Shown in pieces: positions 1 through 7,120 of a DNA stretch of 64,000 bases. The notes under the pieces are model-generated. The model was not told the DNA's origin. It saw only the letters and a program-made list of their open reading frames with translations, and did no database searches. Each line of letters begins with the position of its first letter. Position 1 is the first letter of the stretch. The position numbers and the translations under genes are program-made. Source of the DNA: Caulobacter sp. UNC358MFTsu5.1 (GTDB taxonomy: Bacteria; Pseudomonadota; Alphaproteobacteria; Caulobacterales; Caulobacteraceae); assembly GCF_000712075.1 (NCBI RefSeq), contig NZ_JONW01000005.1:1307001-1371000 (forward strand), given 5' to 3'.

Positions 1-225
1 CGCCACGTGGCCACCAACGACCTGATCGGCAAGATCAAGAGCGTCCAGAACTTCGGCGCCGACGACCTGCTGGAAATCACCCCGGCCCTGGGCGGCCAGA
101 CCTGGTACCTGCCCTTCACCCGCGCGGCCGTGCCCGAGGTGAAGATCGCCGAAGGCCTCGTGCTGGCCGATCCGCCGGCCCTGGTGGGCGAGCCCGAAGG
201 CCCGGTCGAGGACGACGATCGCTAG
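1..225 (+). CDS. rimM: Ribosome maturation factor RimM, C-terminal part (cut by window start)
   Basis: RimM helps assemble the head of the 30S ribosomal subunit by binding S19 and 16S rRNA. The reading frame is open from base 1, so this is the 3' end of a longer gene. The visible 75 residues match the C-terminal PRC-barrel: a segment reading DLIGKIKSVQNFGADDLLEI, then the aromatic WYLPF strand and the acidic tail usual in this family. The N-terminal RimM domain lies outside the window. A GTG at base 7 is in frame but is not the natural start. Family recognition is firm despite truncation. Confidence 0.85.
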   Translation, partial: RHVATNDLIGKIKSVQNFGADDLLEITPALGGQTWYLPFTRAAVPEVKIAEGLVLADPPALVGEPEGPVEDDDR

Positions 226-333
226 GGCCCAGGCCCTTGTCCGCATGAAAAATAGGTCATGACAGAGGCTTAACTGGCCTTGTCCGCCGGTCCCCGCCAT
301 CTCGTTTCGAACCGAACGGAGGGGGAATCTGTC

Positions 334-1389
334 TTGCGTAAAGGACTCTGGCTGGCGGCCGCGACCGCCCTGCTTTTCACCTCGGCCCAACCGGCCCTGG
401 CCGCCGAGGAGCTGACCTCGAAACAGGCCGGCCAAGTGGTCGACACCCTGGTCGCCGAGCTGAACGGCTATTTCGATCCCGCCAAGGCCCAGACCGTGCA
501 GGCGGCGCTGAAGGCCCAGCGCGGGCAGTTCGTCCGCATCCACGACCGCGCCGCCCTGGCCGACGCGCTGAGCGCGGTGACCCTGAAGGTCTCGGGCGAC
601 CAGCACATGAAGGTGACGGTGACCACCGCCAACGCCCAGGCCGTCCGGCTCAGCGACGCCGACGAGGTCCTGGTCGACAAGCGCCTGGCCTACGGCCTGA
701 TGGCCGCGCGCCGGCTGCCGGCCAATATCGGCTATCTGAAGCTGCGCTATTTCGAGCAGGGCGAGGAGGGCGCGGCGATGATCGACGCGGCCCTGGGCCT
801 GCTGAAGGACACCGACGCCCTGATCATCGACCTGCGCGAGAACACCGGCGGCGGCGGGGCGACGGACGAGCGGCTGCTGGGCCAGCTGTCGCGCGCGCCG
901 CTGGTCATGGAGGCGATCCGCTGGCGCGATCCCGACGGCAAGACCACGACCCTGTCCCGTCATGTCCGCCAGGGCCCCGGCGACCCGCTCTACGCCGACA
1001 AGCCGGTCTATCTGCTGGTGGGCGGCCAGACCTTCTCGGCGGCCGAGGCCTTCGCCTACACGATGCAGGCCAACAAGCGGGCCGTGCTGGTCGGAACCCG
1101 CACGCGCGGCGGCGGCAACCCGGCCAACCGCCCCAAGCCGAACCTGGGCTTCGGCCTGGTGGCCTTCATCCCCAACGGCCAGGTGGTCCATCCGCTGACC
1201 GGCGGCGGCTGGGAGGGCGTGGGCGTCAAGCCGGACGTCGAGACGCCGCTGGACGGGGCCCTGACCGAAGCCTACCGCCGCGCCCTGGCGGCGGCCAAGC
1301 CCCTGGTCTCGACCCCGAAGTCCGAAAAGGAACGGGCCGACGCCGTCGCCGACCCGGCCAAGGCCCTGATCGCCGACCAGGCGCTCTAG
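334..1389 (+). CDS. S41-family (C-terminal processing type) peptidase, exported
   Basis: This is probably a periplasmic or envelope serine peptidase of the S41/IRBP-like family. I chose the TTG at 334 because a GGAGGGGG ribosome site lies 5-6 bases upstream and the protein then opens with a clean signal peptide (RKGLW, hydrophobic stretch, Ala-Leu-Ala near residue 23). An upstream in-frame start at 280 would bury that signal. The core shows the family's IIDLRENTGGGG strand-loop and a nucleophile Ser at about residue 235 in GQTFSAAEAF. No PDZ domain is evident, so it resembles the short S41 form rather than CtpA. Its substrate is unknown. It ends 4 bases before the convergent tesB. Confidence 0.8.
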   Translation: MRKGLWLAAATALLFTSAQPALAAEELTSKQAGQVVDTLVAELNGYFDPAKAQTVQAALKAQRGQFVRIHDRAALADALSAVTLKVSGDQHMKVTVTTANAQAVRLSDADEVLVDKRLAYGLMAARRLPANIGYLKLRYFEQGEEGAAMIDAALGLLKDTDALIIDLRENTGGGGATDERLLGQLSRAPLVMEAIRWRDPDGKTTTLSRHVRQGPGDPLYADKPVYLLVGGQTFSAAEAFAYTMQANKRAVLVGTRTRGGGNPANRPKPNLGFGLVAFIPNGQVVHPLTGGGWEGVGVKPDVETPLDGALTEAYRRALAAAKPLVSTPKSEKERADAVADPAKALIADQAL

Positions 1390-1393
1390 GCGG

Positions 1394-2248
1394 CTACTTG
1401 CGCACCCGCATCAGGCATTCCTGGGCCACCGAGGCCACCAGCTTGCCGTCGCGGGTGAACATCTGGCCGCGCACCAGGCCGCGGCCGTGCGAGGCTGAGG
1501 GGCTGTCCTGCGAAAACAGGATCCAGTCGTTGAAGTCGAAGGTGTGGTGGAACCACATGGCGTGGTCCAGGCTGGCGGCCTGCAGGCCCGGCGTGGTCCA
1601 GATCAGGCCGTGCGGGCGCAAGGCGCTTTCCATGAAGGCCATGTCCGAGGCGTAGGCCAGGGCGCATTGCTGGGCTCGGACGTCGTCGCCGATCGGCGCC
1701 TTGGCCCGCATCCAGACCTGCTTGGTCGACGACTTGGGCACGGGCTTGGTGGGGTGCTGAGGATCGACCCAGCGCAGGTCCACCGGGCGGGGGAACTCGG
1801 CCAGCTTGACGAACCGCGGATGCAGCTCGTCGCCCAGCGAGCGCAGATATTCCGCCTCGGTCGGCAGGCTCTCGGGATCGGGCGCGTCGGGCATGTCGGC
1901 CTGGTGCTCCAGCCCCTCCTCGGGGGTCTGGAACGAGGCGGCCAGGTTGAAGATCTGCTCGCCGTGCTGGATCGCGGCCACCCGGCGGGTGGTGAAGGTG
2001 CCGCCGTCGCGGGCCCGCTCGACCTCGTAGAGGACCGGGGCGTTCACGTCGCCGGGGCGGATGAAATAGGCGTGCAGCGAATGGCAGATGCGGTCGGGCA
2101 CGGTGCGGTAGGCCGCCATCAGGGCCTGGGCGATGACCAGCCCGCCGAAGATGCGGGGAAAGCCGTCATTGGGGCTGACGCCCCGGAACAGGTTCACCTC
2201 GATCGGTTCGAGGGTCAGGATTTCGGCGAGGTTCTCGGGCGTGCGCAT
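1394..2248 (-). CDS. tesB: Acyl-CoA thioesterase II
   Basis: It hydrolyses medium- and long-chain acyl-CoA to free fatty acid and CoA in the cytoplasm. The 284-residue length and double-hotdog arrangement are standard for TesB. The N-terminal hotdog contains FGGLVIAQALMAA and HSLHAYFIRPGD. The C-terminal one contains the DHAMWFHH and DSPSASHGRGLVRG segments and ends with Q-E-C-L-M-R, placing the expected Asp, Ser/Thr and Gln catalytic residues. It is convergent with the S41 peptidase and divergent from the deacetylase gene. It is one of four hotdog thioesterase genes within 6 kb. Confidence 0.9.
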   Translation of the reverse strand: MRTPENLAEILTLEPIEVNLFRGVSPNDGFPRIFGGLVIAQALMAAYRTVPDRICHSLHAYFIRPGDVNAPVLYEVERARDGGTFTTRRVAAIQHGEQIFNLAASFQTPEEGLEHQADMPDAPDPESLPTEAEYLRSLGDELHPRFVKLAEFPRPVDLRWVDPQHPTKPVPKSSTKQVWMRAKAPIGDDVRAQQCALAYASDMAFMESALRPHGLIWTTPGLQAASLDHAMWFHHTFDFNDWILFSQDSPSASHGRGLVRGQMFTRDGKLVASVAQECLMRVRK

Positions 2249-2327
2249 GGGGGTTCGTTAGGCGCGCAGGCGGGACAGGGCAAGTCGTGAGCTTGCGCCG
2301 GGGCGATGCGCTCACCATCGTTGCGTC

Positions 2328-3248
2328 ATGGCCACGCCTTTTCCCCCGCCCATCGTCCACCACCCCGCCTTCCGCGCCGAGATGCCGGCCGGCCACCGCT
2401 TCCCGATGGACAAGTTCTCGCGCCTGGCCGCGGTGCTGGAGGCCGAGGGCGTGGCGGGCCCGGCGGGCTTCGTGCTTCCCGAGCCGATCGACCTGGAGAG
2501 CCTGCTGCTGGTCCACGACGAGGCCTATGTGCGCGGCGTGATCGATCTGACCCTGCCGGCCGAGGTGGCGCGGCGGGTGGGTCTGCCCAACACCGGGTCG
2601 GTGGCGAAACGGGCCCAGGCCGCGGTGGGCGGCACCCTGGCGGCGGCGCGCCTGGCGCTGGCGCACGGGATCGCCTGCAACACCGCCGGCGGCAGCCATC
2701 ACGCCCAGGCCGACACGGGCGCGGGCTTCTGCGTGTTCAACGACGTGGCGGTGGCGGCGCGGCGACTGCTGGCCGAGGGCGCGGTCGGCCGGGTGCTGGT
2801 GGTCGATCTCGACGTCCACCAGGGCGACGGCACGGCGCGGATCTTCGAGGGCGATTCCAGCGTCTTCACCTTCTCGATGCACGCCGAGAAGAACTTCCCG
2901 GCCCGCAAGGCGGTCAGCGACCTGGACGTCGCCCTGCCCGACGGCACGGGCGACGCGGCCTATCTGGAGACGCTGGGGGAGGTCCTGCCGGACCTATTGG
3001 CCCGGACGGCGCCGGACCTGGTGTTCTTCAACGCCGGAGTCGATCCGCACGCGGACGACAAGCTGGGGCGTCTCAGCCTGAGCGACGAGGGCCTGGCGCG
3101 GCGCGAGGCGTTCGTCCTGGGCTCATGTCTGGAAAGGGGGATCCCCGTGGCGGGGGTGATCGGCGGCGGATACGACGCCGACATCGATCGATTGGCGCAT
3201 CGTCACGCCCTTCTCCACCGGGCGGCCCGAAAGGCTCTCGAAGCCTGA
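2328..3248 (+). CDS. Histone deacetylase-family (arginase/deacetylase fold) hydrolase
   Basis: This is a zinc-dependent amidohydrolase of the HDAC superfamily; bacterial members deacetylate lysines, acetylpolyamines or small amides. At 306 residues it is a single compact domain. It has the tandem catalytic histidines H124-H125 in GGSHHA, the metal ligands D162 and H164 in DLDVHQGDG, the third metal ligand D239 in NAGVDPHADD, and a late Tyr in GGGYD. The short form and the opening VHHPAFRAEMPAGHRFPM resemble class IV-type bacterial enzymes. The physiological substrate cannot be told from sequence, and neighbours give no metabolic hint. Confidence 0.85.
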   Translation: MATPFPPPIVHHPAFRAEMPAGHRFPMDKFSRLAAVLEAEGVAGPAGFVLPEPIDLESLLLVHDEAYVRGVIDLTLPAEVARRVGLPNTGSVAKRAQAAVGGTLAAARLALAHGIACNTAGGSHHAQADTGAGFCVFNDVAVAARRLLAEGAVGRVLVVDLDVHQGDGTARIFEGDSSVFTFSMHAEKNFPARKAVSDLDVALPDGTGDAAYLETLGEVLPDLLARTAPDLVFFNAGVDPHADDKLGRLSLSDEGLARREAFVLGSCLERGIPVAGVIGGGYDADIDRLAHRHALLHRAARKALEA

Positions 3249-3284
3249 GGGGTCGCTCTCCGGTGGAGGCTACGCGGCGATCAC

Positions 3285-3383
3285 TTAGAAGCTCGAGACG
3301 AGCGAACCGGCGATCACGACGAGGGGCAGCATGGCCAGGACGATGCTGGCGAAACCCGAGAAGGCGTTGTTCGAGAAGGTCAT
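3285..3383 (-). CDS. Small single-pass membrane protein, 32 residues
   Basis: This short gene encodes MTFSNNAF, then a hydrophobic helix (about residues 9-29, rich in Ala, Ile, Leu and Val), and ends Ser-Ser-Phe. An AGGGAACC ribosome site sits about 6 bases before the ATG. A Caulobacter-like promoter is visible some 50-75 bases upstream, and a 7-bp inverted repeat lies farther up. Because it has its own promoter, start signal and membrane segment, I think it is real although too short for ordinary gene calling. Function is unknown. Regulatory peptides and toxin-like membrane peptides have this shape, but nothing here identifies it as either. Confidence 0.6.
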   Translation of the reverse strand: MTFSNNAFSGFASIVLAMLPLVVIAGSLVSSF

Positions 3384-3433
3384 TGTCTTGGTTCCCTGAA
3401 AGTCCGGCGCGACGACCGCGTCCGGTGATCAGG

Positions 3434-3457
3434 GGTATAGGCCCGCGGGATGGTGAA
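3434..3457 (-). promoter_or_regulatory. Candidate housekeeping promoter of the 32-residue membrane protein
   Basis: On the minus strand TTCACC (3457-3452) is followed after 10 bases by CCTATACC (3441-3434). This is close to the Caulobacter sigma-70 pattern TTGACGS-N10-14-GCTANAWC. It would give a leader of roughly 45 bases before the ATG at 3383. Confidence 0.4.
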
Positions 3458-3514
3458 CACCCGTTACCTTTGCTTCATGAAGCGTTTTTAAGAAACATTG
3501 ATGCCGCCAACCCG

Positions 3515-3532
3515 CATTACAGAGGTGTAATG
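3515..3532. promoter_or_regulatory. Perfect inverted repeat CATTACA-N4-TGTAATG
   Basis: Two 7-bp arms flank GAGG in a locally AT-rich intergenic stretch between the small membrane protein and the tandem thioesterase genes. The 11-bp half-site spacing suits a dimeric repressor or activator. A second palindrome, GCTTCATGAAGC, lies at 3472-3483. No regulator gene is adjacent. Confidence 0.4.
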
Positions 3533-3594
3533 TGATTGTTTTCGATCGTTACAGTGGAAACTTTTACCGTTGATACCATCGTTCGGCGGGTCGA

Positions 3595-4014
3595 TCACTC
3601 GTCGGCGGAGGTCAACAGGAAATGACCGCGCAGGGCCGCGATCGGGGCGGCGCGCTGCTCCTGCCAGGCCTCGACGTGCACATTGGCGATCCGTCGGCCG
3701 ACCTTCTTGATCTGGGCGCGGGCGAAGGTGGTCAGCGGACGGCCCGAGCGCAGGTACTCGATCGAGACGTCGATGGTCCGGGGCTGGCGCTTCAGCGGCT
3801 CGGCCACCGACAGCTGGGCCAGGGCCGTCATCTCCATGAAGGCGCCCAGCACCCCGCCGTGGATGGCCGGCAGCAGCGGATTGCCGACGATGTGGTCCGA
3901 GAACGGCAGGATGGCGGTCATCTCGTCGCCGGCCAGTTCGGCGTGCATGCCGATGAACCGGGCGTAGGGGATCGAGCCGAGCACGGCGCTGAGGCGGGTG
4001 GCGGCGTCGGTCAT
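3595..4014 (-). CDS. PaaI-type hotdog thioesterase, second gene of a tandem pair
   Basis: Single-hotdog protein of 139 residues, probably an acyl-CoA thioesterase. The ATG at 4014 was chosen because it overlaps the stop of the upstream thioesterase gene by four bases (ATGA), which implies translational coupling. The longer in-frame extension is shadow sequence. It contains GNPLLPAIHGGVLGAFMEMT, corresponding to the hotdog helix with its active-site Glu/Asp region, and the strand DVSIEYLRSGRPLTTFARAQ. Substrate is unknown. The paired organisation suggests two different hotdog subunits or sequential activities. Confidence 0.8.
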   Translation of the reverse strand: MTDAATRLSAVLGSIPYARFIGMHAELAGDEMTAILPFSDHIVGNPLLPAIHGGVLGAFMEMTALAQLSVAEPLKRQPRTIDVSIEYLRSGRPLTTFARAQIKKVGRRIANVHVEAWQEQRAAPIAALRGHFLLTSADE

Positions 4015-4511
4015 ACGGCGTCTCCCTGTCCGCCCGACGCCTTGGCGCGGGGCGGCTTGAGGTTGGCGCCCGGCTTCTTGCCGGCGCTGGAGTCCAGCAT
4101 GAAGGCGGCCTGGGCGGCGGCGATCGGGTCGTCGGGATCGTCCTCGTAGGCCACGGCCCGCACGAAGGCGACCGAGCGGGTGACCTTGTAGCAATGGGCC
4201 CGGGCCAGCACGTCGCGCCCCGGCTGGGCCGGCCGCATGTAGTCGATGCGCAGGTCCAGGGTGGCGATCGAGGTCCATTCGGCCAGGGCGGCGTGCACCG
4301 CCTGGCCGCTGGCGTGGTCGAGCAGGGTGGTGACCACCCCGCCGGCGATCACCCCGGTCTCAGGGTCGCCGACGATCTCGGGACGGTACGGCGCCTTGAG
4401 GATGGCGACCGCGTCGCCGATCTCCAGGGTCACCAGGCCCAGGGCGCGTGCCTGGGGACTGCCTGCGTTCATCGCGTCGGCGATGAACCGGTGCTGTTCG
4501 TCACTGCTCAT
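4011..4511 (-). CDS. PaaI-type hotdog thioesterase, first gene of a tandem pair
   Basis: A 166-residue hotdog-fold protein. It shows GVIAGGVVTTLLDHASGQAV, the typical helix with catalytic Asp in LLDH, followed by ATLDLRIDYMRPAQPGRDVL, the standard second signature of PaaI thioesterases. The C-terminal 25 residues are basic and low-complexity (KKPGANLKPPRAKAS). Its stop overlaps the next gene's ATG, so the two are co-translated. It starts divergently from the exonuclease gene at 4553, with only about 40 bases between them. The acyl-CoA substrate cannot be assigned. Confidence 0.85.
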   Translation of the reverse strand: MSSDEQHRFIADAMNAGSPQARALGLVTLEIGDAVAILKAPYRPEIVGDPETGVIAGGVVTTLLDHASGQAVHAALAEWTSIATLDLRIDYMRPAQPGRDVLARAHCYKVTRSVAFVRAVAYEDDPDDPIAAAQAAFMLDSSAGKKPGANLKPPRAKASGGQGDAV

Positions 4512-4552
4512 GGGGATAGGTTTATAGCCAGGCGCGTTCCCATATCCAGCCG

Positions 4553-5560
4553 ATGAAACCGCAGGACCTGATCTGTCCGAAGCCCGACGGGCTCTACTGC
4601 CCGCCCGGGGACTTCTATATCGACCCCGTCCGCCCCGTGGACCGGGCGGTGATCACCCATGGCCACGCCGACCACGCGCGGGCCGGACATGGCGTGGTGG
4701 CGGCCACCCCCGAGACCCTGGCGATCATGGCCGAGCGCTACGGCGAGGACTTCGCCGGCCAGCGCCACCCGGTGGTCTATGGCGAGACCTTCACCCACAA
4801 CGGCGTCGAGGTGGGCCTGGTCCCCGCCGGCCACGTGCTGGGCTCGGCCCAGGCCGTGGTGCGCTGGAAGGGCATGACCATCGTCGTCTCAGGCGACTAC
4901 AAGCGCCGCCGCGACCCCACCTGCCCGGCCTTCGAGCCCGTGCCCTGCGACGTGTTCGTGACCGAGGCGACCTTCGGCCTGCCGGTGTTCCGCCATCCCG
5001 ACGACCGGGGCGAGATCGCCGCCCTGCTCAAGTCGGTCGAGCAGTTCCCCGAACGCAGCCACATCGTCGGGGCCTACGCCCTGGGCAAGGCCCAACGGGT
5101 GATCCGGCTGCTGCGCGAGGCGGGCTGGGACAAGACCATCCACGTCCACGGGGCGATGGACCGGCTGAACCGCCTCTACGGGCGGCACGGCGTGGAACTG
5201 GGCCTGCTGGCCCCGGCCACCACGGGCGCGAAGAAGGACTTCGAGGGCGCGATCATCGTCGCCCCGCCCTCGGCCCTGGCCGACCGCTGGAGCCGGCGCT
5301 TCCCCGATCCGGTCGACTGCTTCGCCAGCGGCTGGATGCGCGTGCGGGCCAGAGCCCGCCAGCGCGGAGTCGAGCTGCCGCTGATCATCTCGGACCACGC
5401 CGACTGGGACGAACTGACCGCCACCCTGGACGAGCTGCGCCCCGGCGAGGTGTGGATCACCCACGGGCGCGAGGAGGCCCTGGAGCGCTGGTGCGAACTC
5501 CAGGGCATCCCCGCCCGGGCGCTAAGGCTCGTCGGCTATGACGAGGAAGAGGGCGAGTAG
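4553..5560 (+). CDS. Ligase-associated DNA exonuclease (metallo-beta-lactamase/beta-CASP fold)
   Basis: This is predicted to be the nuclease partner of the ATP-dependent DNA ligase repair set. The 335-residue protein has the metallo-beta-lactamase metal motif H36-G-H38-A-D40-H41, a further GDYK strand near the middle, and a C-terminal HADWDELTATLDELRPGEVW segment typical of the beta-CASP ending. The family name reflects its usual linkage to the ligase. Here the ligase is at 7894, separated by three opposite-strand or unrelated genes. No Lhr-type helicase or PdeM phosphoesterase is in the window. Confidence 0.85.
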   Translation: MKPQDLICPKPDGLYCPPGDFYIDPVRPVDRAVITHGHADHARAGHGVVAATPETLAIMAERYGEDFAGQRHPVVYGETFTHNGVEVGLVPAGHVLGSAQAVVRWKGMTIVVSGDYKRRRDPTCPAFEPVPCDVFVTEATFGLPVFRHPDDRGEIAALLKSVEQFPERSHIVGAYALGKAQRVIRLLREAGWDKTIHVHGAMDRLNRLYGRHGVELGLLAPATTGAKKDFEGAIIVAPPSALADRWSRRFPDPVDCFASGWMRVRARARQRGVELPLIISDHADWDELTATLDELRPGEVWITHGREEALERWCELQGIPARALRLVGYDEEEGE

Positions 5561-5562
5561 GC

Positions 5563-6525
5563 TCAGCTGATCAGGTCGGGACCGCCGGACGGCGGCGTGG
5601 ACCCGGCCGAAACCGTCTTCTTCTTGCCGCCCATCACCTTGCGGACCCAGGCCGTGACGCTGGCGAAGGCGGCCGCGATGACCACGAAGCCCTTCTTCAG
5701 CACGATCAGCAGGATCGCCAGCAGGCCGAACTTCTTGGCCGCGGCCAGGCCCAGGCCCGCCGCCACCAGCCCGGCGACGCCGAACTCGGCGGCCTTGTCG
5801 CCCTTGGCATGGTCGGCATAGGTCGAGCCGGGATCGAAGACCGCCGCCTGGGCGATGCTGCCGGCGGCCGCCCGGACGTCCTGCAGGTCGCCCATCGACG
5901 AGATGACGTTCAGGCTCAGCACGCCCTGCCGGTTCAGCAGGCGGATGTCGTAGTTCAGCGAGTGGGCCTCGCCGCCGCCGATCGCCAGGTCCTGGGCCCA
6001 GATCACCAGGTGACGCGTGGGATCGTAGGAGGGCTGTTCGGCCCAGCCGGCCAGGTGGATCGTCGGATAGCCCGCGTCCTTGCGCCGGGCGTTGGACTCG
6101 TCCTCGGACTCGCGCAGCTGGTCCAGCAGCTTCTGCTGGTCGATCTTGCGGGCGTCCTTGTCGGAGACGTAGCCGACGTCCTGGTAGGTGACCACCGCGC
6201 CCCACGACGCCGCCTCGAGCGGCTTGAACCGCGTCGGGACGATCATGCCCAGCACGCCTTCGCCGGCCTCGGGCGGGTTGCCCCAGCCCTCGGTCAGGAC
6301 GCGCTTGGCCGCCGCGGCGTCCAGGAAATAGTAGTCCGGACCCAGGTTCAGCTTGGCGTGGGCGTCCGGCAGGGCGATCTGCCCGGTATGATGCTGGAGC
6401 CGGTCCTGCCAGGAGATGTCCGGCTGGGACGCGGCGATCGGCGCCGGCGGTTGATCCGAAGCAAAGGCCGACGCGGCGGCGCCGACGAAGACGACCGCCA
6501 CGACGGGCGCGAGAAACTGACGCAA
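5563..6525 (-). CDS. DUF2167-family membrane protein
   Basis: I start this at the TTG at 6525. A GGGGG ribosome site lies six bases upstream, and the product then begins RQFLAPVVAVVFVGAAASAF, a good signal peptide; a GTG at 6549 is the alternative. The 320-residue protein has the DUF2167 pattern: ALPDAHAKLNLGPDYYFLD near the start, the GVLGMIVPTRF strand, and two hydrophobic segments near the C-terminus (about residues 240-290) followed by a basic tail. It is therefore probably membrane-anchored with a large periplasmic domain. Function of the family is not established. The stop codon lies two bases from that of the convergent exonuclease gene. Confidence 0.8.
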   Translation of the reverse strand: MRQFLAPVVAVVFVGAAASAFASDQPPAPIAASQPDISWQDRLQHHTGQIALPDAHAKLNLGPDYYFLDAAAAKRVLTEGWGNPPEAGEGVLGMIVPTRFKPLEAASWGAVVTYQDVGYVSDKDARKIDQQKLLDQLRESEDESNARRKDAGYPTIHLAGWAEQPSYDPTRHLVIWAQDLAIGGGEAHSLNYDIRLLNRQGVLSLNVISSMGDLQDVRAAAGSIAQAAVFDPGSTYADHAKGDKAAEFGVAGLVAAGLGLAAAKKFGLLAILLIVLKKGFVVIAAAFASVTAWVRKVMGGKKKTVSAGSTPPSGGPDLIS

Positions 6526-6591
6526 AACAAACCCCCAAAGATTCCCCACGGCGAAGCTAGCGGAGGTTGTATGGCTTGGCCAGGGAGGGGG

Positions 6592-7002
6592 CTATACGAC
6601 TTTGAAGGTCGCCCGGGCCCGCGCCACCGGCTTGTCGTCGGCCCGCACCGTGGCCTCGGCGTAGCAGAGGCTCTTGCCCGGCTTGATGAAGTCGGTGTCG
6701 AAGGCCAGCCACTGGCCCAGCTGGGCGGCGGCGATGTAGTCCAGGCCCAGCGAGACGGTGATCAGGCCCTTGCTGGGGATCTTCAGCCGGCTCAGCACCA
6801 CGCCGCACGACAGGCCCATGGCGTTGTCGGCCAGGGCGGCGATCAGGCCGCCGTGCGGACCGCCGCGCGAATTGGTGTGCGGCTCGCGCACCTCCACCGC
6901 CAGCACCCAGCGATCGTCGCGGATGTCGGCGAAGATCGGCTCCCACGGCGTGGTCAGCGGGCTCTTGCGGGGATGGGGGACGAAGGGTTCGGGCGGGGTC
7001 AT
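6592..7002 (-). CDS. PaaI-type hotdog thioesterase, stand-alone
   Basis: A 136-residue single-hotdog acyl-CoA thioesterase. A strong CAGGAGG ribosome site precedes the ATG at 7002. The protein contains SRGGPHGGLIAALADNAMGL, the typical GG-L-x-A-L-x-D helix holding the active-site Asp, and KGLITVSLGLDYIAAAQLGQ for the second strand. Unlike the tandem pair at 3595-4511, it is transcribed alone. A perfect 20-bp palindrome (7035-7054) sits about 35 bases upstream of its start, so it is likely controlled by a dimeric regulator shared with the divergent gene at 7121. Confidence 0.85.
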   Translation of the reverse strand: MTPPEPFVPHPRKSPLTTPWEPIFADIRDDRWVLAVEVREPHTNSRGGPHGGLIAALADNAMGLSCGVVLSRLKIPSKGLITVSLGLDYIAAAQLGQWLAFDTDFIKPGKSLCYAEATVRADDKPVARARATFKVV

Positions 7003-7034
7003 GGTCGCCTCCTGTCCGGCGTTCGGACCCCATC

Positions 7035-7054
7035 ATTCAAACAGATGTTTGAAT
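7035..7054. promoter_or_regulatory. Palindromic operator candidate in a divergent promoter region
   Basis: ATTCAAACA-GA-TGTTTGAAT is a perfect 9-bp inverted repeat with a 2-bp centre. The CAAAC/GTTTG half-sites resemble sites of acyl-CoA-responsive TetR-family regulators such as PsrA and FadR-like proteins. It lies between a thioesterase gene and a membrane protein gene and touches the -35 of a promoter predicted for the latter. Confidence 0.55.
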
Positions 7055-7084
7055 TGACTTCAAGCGGCGGCGGCGTGCTAGCGT
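7054..7084 (+). promoter_or_regulatory. Candidate promoter of the membrane protein at 7121
   Basis: TTGACT at 7054-7059 and GCTAGCGT from 7077 approximate the Caulobacter housekeeping -35 and -10 elements. The spacing, about 17 bases between hexamers, is slightly long for that consensus. The -35 abuts the palindrome at 7035-7054, so binding there would block RNA polymerase. Confidence 0.35.
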
Positions 7085-7120
7085 CAGCCTGTCCCGAGCG
7101 GGACCGGATCGGGGGATCGC

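Noticed and set aside
2306-3535. 409-codon frame overlapping the deacetylase gene on the same strand
   Set aside because: Arg/Gly/Pro-rich alternative frame without motifs; the deacetylase frame has all catalytic residues.
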